Below the pieces are notes generated by a model, which saw nothing but the letters and a program-made list of their open reading frames with translations, searched no databases and was not told the DNA's origin. A stretch of 43,228 nt of DNA from Bacteroidales bacterium (GTDB lineage Bacteria; Bacteroidota; Bacteroidia; Bacteroidales; UBA932), in assembly GCA_016282145.1 (NCBI GenBank), contig JAEEJZ010000075.1, positions 1-43,228 of the forward strand, in the 5' to 3' direction. A program made the translations under genes and the position numbers. Below are positions 7,440-16,013 of the stretch, piece after piece. Position 1 is the stretch's first letter. Every line of letters begins with the position of its first letter.

Positions 7440-7443
7440 TCCG

Positions 7444-9429
7444 TCATCTAAGGTAGTAATTTTTCAGCGGCTTATACCCAAGTTCCTGCATAAATTCGTC
7501 CCATTTTTGCGGCAGTTCCAATGCAACGCTGACATAACCCCCTCCCGGCATTGTCTGCACCTTGTTGCGGGCGTTGTCCCCGGTTATGATGAATGCGGTC
7601 ATCCCTCGTTTCATCGTGGGAATCGTCTTCATTTCCGATGCATCGGAATCATACCATCCGGGGACTGCTGTCATCTCCGCCTCCTCCACTCTGCCCAGAT
7701 GGGCCGTATACTGCCTCAGGTTGTGTTCGCCGCCATCCTTGCGGCTGCCCGGATTGGCGTAATAATTGGCAAATGCGCGCTCTTTCAGCGGCCTGCGCGA
7801 TTCAGCTATCAGCATATGTTCCAACGCTTCGGGAGATTTGAATTTCTGTGCGAGAATGGCGGCCACCGGCTCAGTCATCATAATCGTCCTGAAAGTGTAC
7901 TGACGGCCGCTGCCGAGTGCAAACTGGGCGCGCTCGGAGATGTCCCACGCAATCAATTGCATCACTTTCACCGGATCCGTGGTAGACGGTGCCATATTGT
8001 TGCCCCACATCAGAGCGGACCCCAGAGTGATTACGCTCTCATTTCCGTCAAACCCCTTGCGGACGTGATAAGGTTTCCAGCCTACGCGCTGGCAGGCCTG
8101 CTCGTCCTCCACAAGACACCAGGGCATCAGGTAGCCGAAGGTTCCCATTCTGTCCTGCTTTACATAATAACCGCACAGGTTCATCAATGCCAGATTCAAG
8201 AAACGACCAATGGCGACGTTTGCCTCTTCGTTTATCTGCCCCTGCCCGCAATCGATGCCCAGCTGGCGTGCGACGGGGCCGTTCAGCCAGCAGTATGGCG
8301 ACCATGCGTGGGTGCTCGCCAGCGTTCTCCGGAAATTGCCGTCGCCAAGGCCTTTGGTCATTGCAATCAGTATGGGCATATATTCTGGCTTGCACCCGGA
8401 CATCACGGCATTTACCGCGATATGCCAGGCCGTGGTGTTGCGATGAGCTATGGGAAGGACAGCCACGGTTTCATCATAACGGTACGGTGTGTATTTCAGG
8501 TATTCGGACACTTTCTTAAACGTCGGCGGAATGATGGGCAGCCCGTCTGTCCAGTTCTGTTTCTTGAAATAATCATTGATTTCATCGAGCGTGCCATAAA
8601 ATACATCATCGCGGATATCTCCTTTCACGGTGGAGGCGGCGCTGATTTCCTCAGGGGTGAGAGGGTTGGTAAGCGCTTTCACTATCTGGGGCCAGAGTAC
8701 TTCCCTTGTGTTTCTTATGAGCGTCTCTTCAGCGTCGGCGGCAAAGGCCCCCGGATACTGCGCCACTCTCATCACCGACACTCCGTTGTTGCGGGCAGTA
8801 TATCGTACCTGATCGCTGAATCCCGGTCCCGCAATCACCACGGCAGGGATTCCCAGATACTCGGCGGTAATGGCCGATCCGGTCTCCTTCGGGGTGCAGA
8901 GCCCACAGCCGCCGTTTCCGGAGATTACAGCATCCACCGCCATGCTTCGGAGTCTGGCCTTGAATTCCTCATTCTGCCTACGTGTCACGCCAGGGGCCGG
9001 ATAAGGTCCTGAAATACCGATTTCGTCAAGAAGGATGACCTTCGCCTTAGGGTAGTTTTCAAGAATGAGACGTTTAATCTCCGGATGGGTGATATGGGTC
9101 ATAAAACTCACCCCCACCACAGCGATGGTTTTTCCATTCAGGCTTTCAAGCCTCGGAGCCTGCTGTATCATCTCCACATTCGAGAAACCGACAGGAGACA
9201 CCACGGCATAGCCCTGAACTGCCGCGACTGCCGCTTTTGCGGAAACTGCCTTCTTGCCGCTCTCCTGAGTCGCAGGTTTCGATGTCGGCAGATTCTTTTC
9301 AGTTTTCTGATATTCGACGCGGCAGGTCTCGTCGCATATCATTCTTTGTACCTGGGCTTCTGCGGATATGCAAAGCGCAAAAGAGGCCAGAAATACGACT
9401 GCCGCAAGAGTAATTGAAAAATGTTTCAT
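7444..9429 (-). CDS. Secreted two-domain UGSC-family protein (Cys form)
   Basis: This 661-residue protein begins with a signal peptide (ending near SAEAQ, residue 26), then a cysteine pair C32-x3-C36 and a low-complexity Ala/Lys linker. Residues about 75-255 match the UGSC domain: TIAVVGVSFMTH, then AVISGNGGCGLCTPKETGSA, where C175-G-L-C178 takes the place of the U-G-S-C motif of the selenoprotein form. Codons 175 and 178 are TGT and TGC, so no Sec insertion is needed. The second domain (about 285-661) starts with DGLPIIPPT and carries AVNAVMSGCKPEYMPI, a module known as a companion of UGSC proteins. Biochemical function of the family is not known to me; a thiol redox or reductase-like role is inferred from the CxxC. 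Export and linkage to a sigma factor are unusual. Confidence 0.75.
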   Translation of the reverse strand: MKHFSITLAAVVFLASFALCISAEAQVQRMICDETCRVEYQKTEKNLPTSKPATQESGKKAVSAKAAVAAVQGYAVVSPVGFSNVEMIQQAPRLESLNGKTIAVVGVSFMTHITHPEIKRLILENYPKAKVILLDEIGISGPYPAPGVTRRQNEEFKARLRSMAVDAVISGNGGCGLCTPKETGSAITAEYLGIPAVVIAGPGFSDQVRYTARNNGVSVMRVAQYPGAFAADAEETLIRNTREVLWPQIVKALTNPLTPEEISAASTVKGDIRDDVFYGTLDEINDYFKKQNWTDGLPIIPPTFKKVSEYLKYTPYRYDETVAVLPIAHRNTTAWHIAVNAVMSGCKPEYMPILIAMTKGLGDGNFRRTLASTHAWSPYCWLNGPVARQLGIDCGQGQINEEANVAIGRFLNLALMNLCGYYVKQDRMGTFGYLMPWCLVEDEQACQRVGWKPYHVRKGFDGNESVITLGSALMWGNNMAPSTTDPVKVMQLIAWDISERAQFALGSGRQYTFRTIMMTEPVAAILAQKFKSPEALEHMLIAESRRPLKERAFANYYANPGSRKDGGEHNLRQYTAHLGRVEEAEMTAVPGWYDSDASEMKTIPTMKRGMTAFIITGDNARNKVQTMPGGGYVSVALELPQKWDEFMQELGYKPLKNYYLR

Positions 9430-9494
9430 AGCGCTTATCCTGATATTTCACAACATTAAGATTCCTTCTATGCGGAAATCTTAATGGAAGCGCT
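9430..9494. promoter_or_regulatory. Nested inverted repeats before the UGSC gene
   Basis: Outer arms are AGCGCTT (9430-9436) and AAGCGCT (9488-9494). Inner arms are CATTAAGATT (9454-9463) and AATCTTAATG (9477-9486). On the minus strand they lie between the stop of the SGNH/AlgJ-like gene and the UGSC start, and the outer arm touches the UGSC start codon. It may terminate the long operon or fold over the UGSC ribosome-binding region. No TAnnTTTG box is seen here. Confidence 0.4.
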
Positions 9495-9503
9495 TGATTT
9501 AAC

Positions 9504-10508
9504 TCACTTATTCCGGGAGTCATTCAGAATAAATCGGGCTAGCAACAGGGAGGTCTTATAGGCACCCATCGAGGTCTGGTGCTGATTGGCATTGTAGGTA
9601 TTCTCGAAGCAGTCCGGCGTAAAGAAGTCATTATATACCGGGGCCTGGAGATCCAGCCAGGGATAATTCCCGATCACCGGTGCAAGGTTGGCGTGCAGCG
9701 CCTCCGGATGCGCGATATGCCCGTGGTACATCGGGATGGTGAGGAACATCACCTTGATACCCTTTTTCTTGCAGAGCGCCAGGATCTTCTGCACGGAACG
9801 CTCCGCATCGGCCCCCACGGTCATCGCAGCCCCGTCCTCGGGCGGCCCTTCCCGCCGATAACGCTCCAGCGTAGGATCCTCCAGCCCGGTGGTAAAGCGG
9901 ACGAAGCGCCCCAGATACTCCTTATCCCGATAGGCCGGCGGAACAGGATGCTTCCAGTTATAGGAAACCAGCGCCGGATTGTCAAACAGGTAACTGTGAT
10001 TGCGCAGCGTCTGCGACCAGGCATAAGGCGCATTGTCCACCGAGAAGAGGAAGGGCGTGGATTTGAGTTTCAGCCAGGTATTCCGCCGGTTTTCAAAACT
10101 CTGGAACTGGCAGCTCAGGTCTATTCCGCTCAGCTGACGCTGCCGGTAATTCCGGATCGTATAGGTCTCTATGACCAGCAGCTTGGGCTTGCAGACCGTC
10201 AGCGCCTCCTCAAGCATATAATAGGAATCGGTAATGCGGTTCCCCTGCGAGGCCAGGATAAAACAGCGCCGCCCGAGTTCCTTCGACAGCACTTCCGGCA
10301 GCAATCCGGTATAGGCGTGCGAATTGCCGAGCACCAGCACGTCGATCGCGTTTTTCTTCTGCTTCGCGTATTTATACAGATAGTACCAGCGCTTGCCGGT
10401 ATGGTTGTTCCCTTCCTCCTGCGCAAAGACGCGGCGCGCATCCAGCAGCGCGACCAGAGCTCCCGCAGCCAGCACGATGGTCAATATTTCCAGAATAAAC
10501 TTTTTCAT
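9504..10508 (-). CDS. SGNH/AlgJ-like partner of MBOAT
   Basis: A 334-residue protein with one N-terminal membrane or signal helix (FILEILTIVLAAGALVALL) and an SGNH-like domain. Block I is VLVLGNSHAY with candidate Ser63, and the C-terminal block is NQHQTSMGAYKTS. Proteins of this kind are encoded next to MBOAT acyltransferases and transfer acyl groups onto extracellular polysaccharides (the AlgJ/AlgX or PatB principle). The ATG at 10508 is 3 nt beyond the MBOAT stop, which supports that partnership. The polysaccharide acceptor is unknown. It is the last gene of the long minus-strand run before the hairpin at 9454-9486. Confidence 0.7.
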   Translation of the reverse strand: MKKFILEILTIVLAAGALVALLDARRVFAQEEGNNHTGKRWYYLYKYAKQKKNAIDVLVLGNSHAYTGLLPEVLSKELGRRCFILASQGNRITDSYYMLEEALTVCKPKLLVIETYTIRNYRQRQLSGIDLSCQFQSFENRRNTWLKLKSTPFLFSVDNAPYAWSQTLRNHSYLFDNPALVSYNWKHPVPPAYRDKEYLGRFVRFTTGLEDPTLERYRREGPPEDGAAMTVGADAERSVQKILALCKKKGIKVMFLTIPMYHGHIAHPEALHANLAPVIGNYPWLDLQAPVYNDFFTPDCFENTYNANQHQTSMGAYKTSLLLARFILNDSRNK

Positions 10509-10511
10509 CGG

Positions 10512-11939
10512 CTAAAACTGAAAATAAAGGAAACGGGAATCATTGCCGATGCCGTAGTGCCCGAGCAGCACCAGCAACAGCACAACCAGAACGGCACAAA
10601 GGACGCGCACAAAGGGACTGAGGCGATAAAACTTTGCGGCGATAAGCTCTCCCCTGCGCTCCCAAAGCCCTTCCTGCACGGCCAGCAGCAGAAGCAGCGA
10701 AAGCGCAAAAATCAGTTCCGCGCGGCCCAGGCCGAAGGAGGCCAGTTCCGAAAAGCCATCGAAGCCCAGGGCGGAGAACATCTTCAGCGCGCTGCCGAAG
10801 TCCGGGGCACGGAACAGGATCAGCGACAAGGCCCACAGCGAAAAGACGATGGCGATTTTCAGCGGCCGGAAGCCGCCGATGCGCCCGAGCGGCCGGTCCA
10901 GCAGCACCATGAACAAGGCGCAGAGGAAGCCCCAGGCTACGAAGGTCCAGGAAGCGCCGTGCCAGAGTCCGCTCAGCAAAAAGACGATAAAGACATTCAT
11001 CACCCTTCTTGCCGCGCCTTTGCGGTTGCCGCCCAGCGGGATATAGACATAATCGCCGAACCAGGACGAAAGGGAAATGTGCCAGCGCTTCCAGAACTCC
11101 TTGAAGGAAACTGAAAGGTAAGGCCGGCGGAAGTTCAGCATCAGTTCCATCCCGAAGAGCCGGGCCGAGCCGCGGGCGATTTCGGAATAAGCGTAGAAAT
11201 CCGCATACAACTGAAAGGCGAAAAACAGCACCGCAAGCAGTGCCGGCAGGCCCGACAGGCCCTCCACCCCTTTCCAGGCAGCATCCACATAGACGGCAAG
11301 CCGGTCTGCAAGCAGGAGTTTGAGCGAGAGGCCCCAGAGAATCAGGCCGACGCCCCGGACAGCCTGCGCGTAATCGAAGCGGCGCGCCTGATCGAACTGG
11401 GGCAGCAGGTTCGCCGCCCGCTCGATGGGACCCGCGACCAGTTGCGGGAAGAAACTCACGAAGGCAAAAAAGCGCAAGGGATTGCGCGAAGGGACGATCT
11501 TACGGCGATACACATCGATGGTATAGCCCAGCGCCTGGAAGGTATAGAAACTGATGCCGACCGGCAGGATTACCTTCAGCGCTACAGGCGTTCCCTTCCA
11601 GCCCAGCATCGTCAGCAGCGCGACGAAACTGTCCACGAAAAAGCCCGCGTACTTGAAATACGCGAGGATGCCGAGGTTGACGGCGATATTGAGCGCCGCC
11701 CAACGCCCCCGCGCCGCCCCTTCTCCGGCATCCATCCGGAGGGCCGTCCAGTAACTGGAGAGCGAAGTGAAGGCAATCAGCAGCGCGAAACGCCAGTCCC
11801 AGGCGCTGTAAAAGGCATAACTGGCGAGCAGGAGCACCCCATTCTGCCATACGCAGCGCCGCTTGGGGAAAAGCGGCAGCCAGTACAGCACAAAGACCAG
11901 CGGCAGAAACAGCGCGTATGAAAAGGAATTGAACAGCAC
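10512..11939 (-). CDS. MBOAT-family O-acyltransferase (AlgI/DltB-like)
   Basis: A 475-residue polytopic membrane protein. Family landmarks are LLASYAFYSAWDW near the start, FFPQLVAGPIERA (about 164-176), KEFWKRWHISLSSW with H287, and the invariant histidine H327 in LLSGLWHGASWTF. MBOAT proteins of this branch move acyl groups, usually acetyl, across the membrane for modification of exported polysaccharides. The partner SGNH gene follows after 3 nt and the MINPP-like phosphatase precedes after 5 nt. The length is normal and nothing is missing. Substrate cannot be inferred. Confidence 0.85.
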   Translation of the reverse strand: MLFNSFSYALFLPLVFVLYWLPLFPKRRCVWQNGVLLLASYAFYSAWDWRFALLIAFTSLSSYWTALRMDAGEGAARGRWAALNIAVNLGILAYFKYAGFFVDSFVALLTMLGWKGTPVALKVILPVGISFYTFQALGYTIDVYRRKIVPSRNPLRFFAFVSFFPQLVAGPIERAANLLPQFDQARRFDYAQAVRGVGLILWGLSLKLLLADRLAVYVDAAWKGVEGLSGLPALLAVLFFAFQLYADFYAYSEIARGSARLFGMELMLNFRRPYLSVSFKEFWKRWHISLSSWFGDYVYIPLGGNRKGAARRVMNVFIVFLLSGLWHGASWTFVAWGFLCALFMVLLDRPLGRIGGFRPLKIAIVFSLWALSLILFRAPDFGSALKMFSALGFDGFSELASFGLGRAELIFALSLLLLLAVQEGLWERRGELIAAKFYRLSPFVRVLCAVLVVLLLVLLGHYGIGNDSRFLYFQF

Positions 11940-11944
11940 GCCGC

Positions 11945-13234
11945 TCAGCGGATCACAAACAAATCAGCGCGGGATTTCCAGAAAGCACGCAGGTCGGACC
12001 AGCGATAATACGGGCCGATGACGGGCGTAAGGCCGCCGACGGGCATTTCCTCCCCGTTCAGCAGCACTTTCACGAGCACGTCACCGGAGCGCTTGCCGCG
12101 GGGGCGGTAAAAGACACACTGGAGGTTCCCCGCCATGGGCGCCCGGAAATTCTGGAACCAGAGCGGCATTTCCTCCGCGGTGGGAGCGACCGTGCCGATG
12201 CCGTCCACATCCAGCACCATCAGCAGCGCCAGCAGGCAGTGGTCGTGTCCGAAACGCAGGTCCGCACCGCGCGAACCGGCCTCCAGACGCGCATCCGCCT
12301 TGGCGAGCATATCGTCCACGATGGCCGAAACCGGCGTGCGGTACTTATAGTACTCGCGGTACTCGTAGTAATTGCAGACCTCCCAGAAGCCGATCAGTTC
12401 CTCTTCGTTCATCAGATTGGAAAAGTCGATCCGGTCCTTTTCCGGAATGCTCCGCCATCCTTCCACGAGGATATTGATGTAATAAAGGAGATACCCGCGG
12501 GAAACGCCTTCCAGCGCAAGGTCCACATCCTTGAAAAGCCGGCCCAGCATCGGCCGGTAGGCGGGAAAACGTGCGTCGAGGTATTCGTCATCGGAAAGCG
12601 GATACGGGAAGGGCTGCTCCGGCCCCTTGTAGGCAAAGGGATTGGACTTGGAGTTGGGGCGGGTCGCCTGGATATCCATCAGGCCCTGATGCGCATACAC
12701 CTCGGCTTTCGGGGCCGCACGGGAAATAGCCGCACAGCACGAGGCCATGCTGACGATCGAGCGTTCCGTCGGGGATGAGCAGGCGTCCACCTGACTCCCC
12801 TTTCCGAAGACCGACGGGAAGGAAGAAACCATCGTCTTGCCGATAAACTGATGCTGTTCCCAGCCCGTCGGGGTCAGGTCACCGATCAGGTACTGCATCG
12901 TCTCCCAGCGGGCATTCAGCGTATCCAGCAAGGCTTCGCCGTAAGCGGTCAGATTCCCCTGCTCACGGCCCTTCGCCAGGCGCTGCATCAACATCGTATA
13001 AATTTTCGCCGAATAGGCATAGCGCGAGCCGTGCCGCCCGTAATGGCTGATGTAGAAGGGTTCATAGCCCTTCGGCGAGGGCGTAAGCGCCACTTTTTCC
13101 AGGCGATACAGCCCGTCCAGGCCGGCACGCTTGTTTTCCTCTCTCCGCACCTCATCCCAAACGCTCGTCCGCTGGGCAAAGAGCGGTCCCGCCGCCAAAA
13201 GCAGCAGCAAGACCAGACGGGAGCGGGCTACCAT
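11945..13234 (-). CDS. MINPP-like histidine acid phosphatase
   Basis: This 429-residue secreted protein has a signal peptide (LVLLLLLAAGPLFAQ). The catalytic N-terminal motif is YGRHGSRY with H68 as the phospho-accepting histidine, and the second half of the site is RFGHDHC with H330-D331 as proton donor. The spacing and RHGSRY signature fit the Bacteroidota multiple inositol polyphosphate phosphatase (MINPP) group, which releases phosphate from phytate; another phosphomonoester is possible. Its ATG at 13234 lies inside the end of the M13 peptidase gene (7-nt overlap), so translation is coupled. Confidence 0.75.
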   Translation of the reverse strand: MVARSRLVLLLLLAAGPLFAQRTSVWDEVRREENKRAGLDGLYRLEKVALTPSPKGYEPFYISHYGRHGSRYAYSAKIYTMLMQRLAKGREQGNLTAYGEALLDTLNARWETMQYLIGDLTPTGWEQHQFIGKTMVSSFPSVFGKGSQVDACSSPTERSIVSMASCCAAISRAAPKAEVYAHQGLMDIQATRPNSKSNPFAYKGPEQPFPYPLSDDEYLDARFPAYRPMLGRLFKDVDLALEGVSRGYLLYYINILVEGWRSIPEKDRIDFSNLMNEEELIGFWEVCNYYEYREYYKYRTPVSAIVDDMLAKADARLEAGSRGADLRFGHDHCLLALLMVLDVDGIGTVAPTAEEMPLWFQNFRAPMAGNLQCVFYRPRGKRSGDVLVKVLLNGEEMPVGGLTPVIGPYYRWSDLRAFWKSRADLFVIR

Positions 13235-15252
13235 ACCTTCACGCGGTTTTCAGGCGCAACATAGAGGGAATCCCCTTCCGTGATGCCGAAAGCTTCATAC
13301 CATGCATCGATCTGCGGCAGGGCGCCGTTGACGCGCAGACGCGCCGGAGAGTGCACATCCATCATCACCAGATAGCGCAGCAGGTCGTCGGTAGTCGTTT
13401 CCGCCCAGACCGTGGCATAGGAGAGGAAGAAGCGCTGCTCGGGCGTAAAGCCATTGTCATCGCCCAGGCGGCCGTGCTTCTGCTGCCAGAGCTTCAGGGC
13501 GTCGAACGCGACGTTCAGACCGCCGTGGTCGGCGATATTCTCACCCAGGCAGAGGCGGCCGTTGGCCTTCAGTTCGCCGGGGATCACCCAGAGGCTGCTG
13601 AAGTAGTCCGCCATCGCGTCGCAAGGCTTCTTGAAGTTTTCTCCGTCGGCTTCCGTCCACCAGTCGCAGAGGTTGCCGTTCTTGTCATAGAGCCGGCCCT
13701 GGTCGTCGAAGCCGTGGGTCATCTCGTGGCCGATCACCACGCCGATCGAGCCGTAATTCGCGGCGGCATCGGCATTCAGGTCGAAGAGAGGCGGCTGCAG
13801 GAAGCCCGCAGGGAAGCAGATTTCGTTGGTGGTAGGATTGTAGTACGCATTCACCATCTGTGCCGGCATCTGCCATTCGCTCTTGTCGACGGGCTTTTCG
13901 TACTTCTTGTCATAATTGAGCTGCCAGTAGAAATCGCTCGCGGCACGCACGTTCTCGTAGAGGCTCTTGGCAGGGTCGATGACCAGGCCGCTGAGGTCAT
14001 CCCACTTGTCGGGATAACCCACCTTCACGGTGTAGGCCGCCAGTTTCTCGAGAGCCACCGCCTTGGTGGAATCGCACATCCACTCCTGCGCCTTGATACG
14101 CTCGCCTAGCGCCGCCTGCAGGTTCCCCACCAGTTCCAGCATCTCCTTCTTGGCGGCCTTCGGGAAATACTTCTTCACATACATCTGGCCGATGGCGTCG
14201 GACATCAGGCCGTCCACCAGGCTCTCGGCGCTCTTCCAGCGCGGGTTCTTTTCCTTCTTTCCGAAGCGCTTGGCGGCATAATCGAAGTTCTCGTCGGTAA
14301 AGGCATCGGAAAGAAGCGACGAACCGCCGGAAATGATATCCCATTCATAAATGGTCTTGAGGTCCTCGAGAGGGGCGGTCATCAGGATTTCACAAATCTT
14401 CACCACCGGCTCCGGCTGGCCCAGGTCCACTTCTTTCGTGCGTCCGAAGCCCGCATCGGCAAGCCAGGTCTTCCAGGGGAAGTCCCCGCAGAGCGCCTGG
14501 AGGGAGTCCACGGAAATCTTGTGGTAATTCTCTTCGGGAATGCGCTGGCGCTCCTGGGAATAGTAAGGCACGGCTATCTCGTTCTCGATGGCCCAGATGC
14601 GCGCCACCTTGTCGGCCGCCACTTCCTCGCTGTAACCCGTCAGGACGAAGAGTTTGCGCATATGGTCCTGCATCAGGTTGCGGGCGCGGACATTCTGCGG
14701 ATCGTCGGAGAGGTAGTAATCGCGGTTCCCCATCGTCAGGCCGCCCTGGCTGATGCATAGGATATTGTTCGCGGCATCCTTCTCATCCGCGGCGATGAAT
14801 ACGCCGAAGAGCAGCGCATCGTGCTCCACTGCGCAGTAGTGCAGCAGCTCTTCGCGGGTGGCCAGCGCCTCCAGTTCGGCGATATGGGCCTGGATCGGCG
14901 CGGCTCCCTCGGCATTCAGCCGCACGGAATCCATCGCCAGATTGTACAGGTCGCCGATTTTCTGTTCGATGCTGCCCTTCTTGTTGGGCTGCGCGGCGAT
15001 TTCCTTGATCATCGCCGCCAGGGCCTTGACATTGTCGTCATACACCTTGGTGGTGACGCCCCACATCGGATATTCGGGCGGCTGGGGGTTCAGCGCCGTC
15101 CAGCGGCCCGTCGCATAGCGGGCGAAATCATCTCCCGGACGCGCCGTGGTATCCATATTCTCGTAATTGATTCCGGCGGTCTTAACCGGACCGCGGCAGC
15201 AGGCGCCGGTCAGCACGGCCGCGACTGCAAGAAATACAACAATCTTTTTCAT
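13228..15252 (-). CDS. M13 (neprilysin-like) zinc metallopeptidase lipoprotein
   Basis: A 674-residue peptidase of the M13 / PepO family. A lipoprotein signal ends at LTGACC (C18 or C19). The zinc site is complete: H509-E510-M-T-H513, the third ligand E571 in ENIADHGG with D575, and the substrate-binding NAYYNP at 469-473. The C-terminus WYEAFGITEGDSLYV followed by a basic VKVW matches the usual M13 end. It would cleave short peptides in the periplasm or at the surface. The start overlaps the rsmA stop as ATGA (15252-15249). Length and motifs are ordinary. Confidence 0.9.
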   Translation of the reverse strand: MKKIVVFLAVAAVLTGACCRGPVKTAGINYENMDTTARPGDDFARYATGRWTALNPQPPEYPMWGVTTKVYDDNVKALAAMIKEIAAQPNKKGSIEQKIGDLYNLAMDSVRLNAEGAAPIQAHIAELEALATREELLHYCAVEHDALLFGVFIAADEKDAANNILCISQGGLTMGNRDYYLSDDPQNVRARNLMQDHMRKLFVLTGYSEEVAADKVARIWAIENEIAVPYYSQERQRIPEENYHKISVDSLQALCGDFPWKTWLADAGFGRTKEVDLGQPEPVVKICEILMTAPLEDLKTIYEWDIISGGSSLLSDAFTDENFDYAAKRFGKKEKNPRWKSAESLVDGLMSDAIGQMYVKKYFPKAAKKEMLELVGNLQAALGERIKAQEWMCDSTKAVALEKLAAYTVKVGYPDKWDDLSGLVIDPAKSLYENVRAASDFYWQLNYDKKYEKPVDKSEWQMPAQMVNAYYNPTTNEICFPAGFLQPPLFDLNADAAANYGSIGVVIGHEMTHGFDDQGRLYDKNGNLCDWWTEADGENFKKPCDAMADYFSSLWVIPGELKANGRLCLGENIADHGGLNVAFDALKLWQQKHGRLGDDNGFTPEQRFFLSYATVWAETTTDDLLRYLVMMDVHSPARLRVNGALPQIDAWYEAFGITEGDSLYVAPENRVKVW

Positions 15253-16013
15253 ATTGCCAAATGTAGTACAATTTTCACAAAATCTTCCACCCCGAGTTTC
15301 TCCGCGCGCAGGTCAAAGAGGGGGTCGGAACTGTCAAAGCCTTCCGGAAGCAGGGGTTTCAGGGCATTCCGCAGGGTTTTTCGCCGCTGATTGAACGCCA
15401 TCTTCACCACCTGGCGGAAAGCCTTTTCGTCACAGCCGAGTTCTGTACGGCCATTGCGGCGAAGACGGATGACCGCCGACTGCACCTTGGGCGGAGGGCA
15501 GAACGCTCCGGGACCGACCTGCAGCACCGGAGAGATATCATACCAGGCCTGCAGCAGGACCGAAAGGATGCCGTAGGTCTTGCTGCCCGGCTTTTCCGCC
15601 AGACGGTCCGCCACTTCTTTCTGCAGCATACAGACGACTTCCGGCACGCGGTCGCGCTCGTCCAGTATCTTGAAGAATATCTGCGAGGAGATATTATACG
15701 GGAAATTCCCGATGACGCGATACTCCCCCGGGAAGATGCGGCTCAGGTCCAATTTCAGAAAATCCGCCTGGTAAAGCCGGCCCTGCACGCCCGGGAAATG
15801 CGTCAGCAGATATTCCACCGACTCCCCGTCCAGTTCCACCATCCGCAGGTCGATATCCCCGCGCTGGAGCAGATACTTCGTAAGCACGCCCGTCCCCGGG
15901 CCGATTTCCAGCACGTCGCGCACCCCTTCGCCGAGCGCATCGACGATGGCGCGCGCCACCCGTTCATCGGTCAGGAAATGCTGCCCGAGCGCCTTTTTAG
16001 CCCTGACTTCCAT
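15249..16013 (-). CDS. rsmA: 16S rRNA dimethyladenosine transferase
   Basis: A 254-residue enzyme that dimethylates two adjacent adenines in the 3' terminal hairpin of 16S rRNA (RsmA/KsgA). The N-terminal KALGQHFLTD, the SAM-binding LEIGPGTGVLT (35-45), the catalytic NFPYNIS (103-109) and CPPPKVQSAVIRL with the C-terminal helical QRRKTLRNAL are all present. It overlaps the YfhO-like gene upstream by 17 nt and the M13 gene downstream by 4 nt. A housekeeping gene here implies steady expression of the run. Confidence 0.95.
   Translation of the reverse strand: MEVRAKKALGQHFLTDERVARAIVDALGEGVRDVLEIGPGTGVLTKYLLQRGDIDLRMVELDGESVEYLLTHFPGVQGRLYQADFLKLDLSRIFPGEYRVIGNFPYNISSQIFFKILDERDRVPEVVCMLQKEVADRLAEKPGSKTYGILSVLLQAWYDISPVLQVGPGAFCPPPKVQSAVIRLRRNGRTELGCDEKAFRQVVKMAFNQRRKTLRNALKPLLPEGFDSSDPLFDLRAEKLGVEDFVKIVLHLAI

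Noticed and set aside
7414..9012. Long open frame (532 codons) opposite the UGSC gene
   Set aside because: It mirrors the codon bias of the minus-strand gene, has no ribosome site or recognisable domain, and the minus-strand protein has clear family motifs.
7444..9429. Selenocysteine use in the UGSC gene
   Set aside because: The motif positions are TGT and TGC and the frame has no internal TGA.
9579..11114. Long open frame (511 codons) opposite the MBOAT/SGNH genes
   Set aside because: Low-complexity Gln/Arg-rich translation typical of an antisense shadow in GC-rich DNA; the minus strand carries recognised genes.
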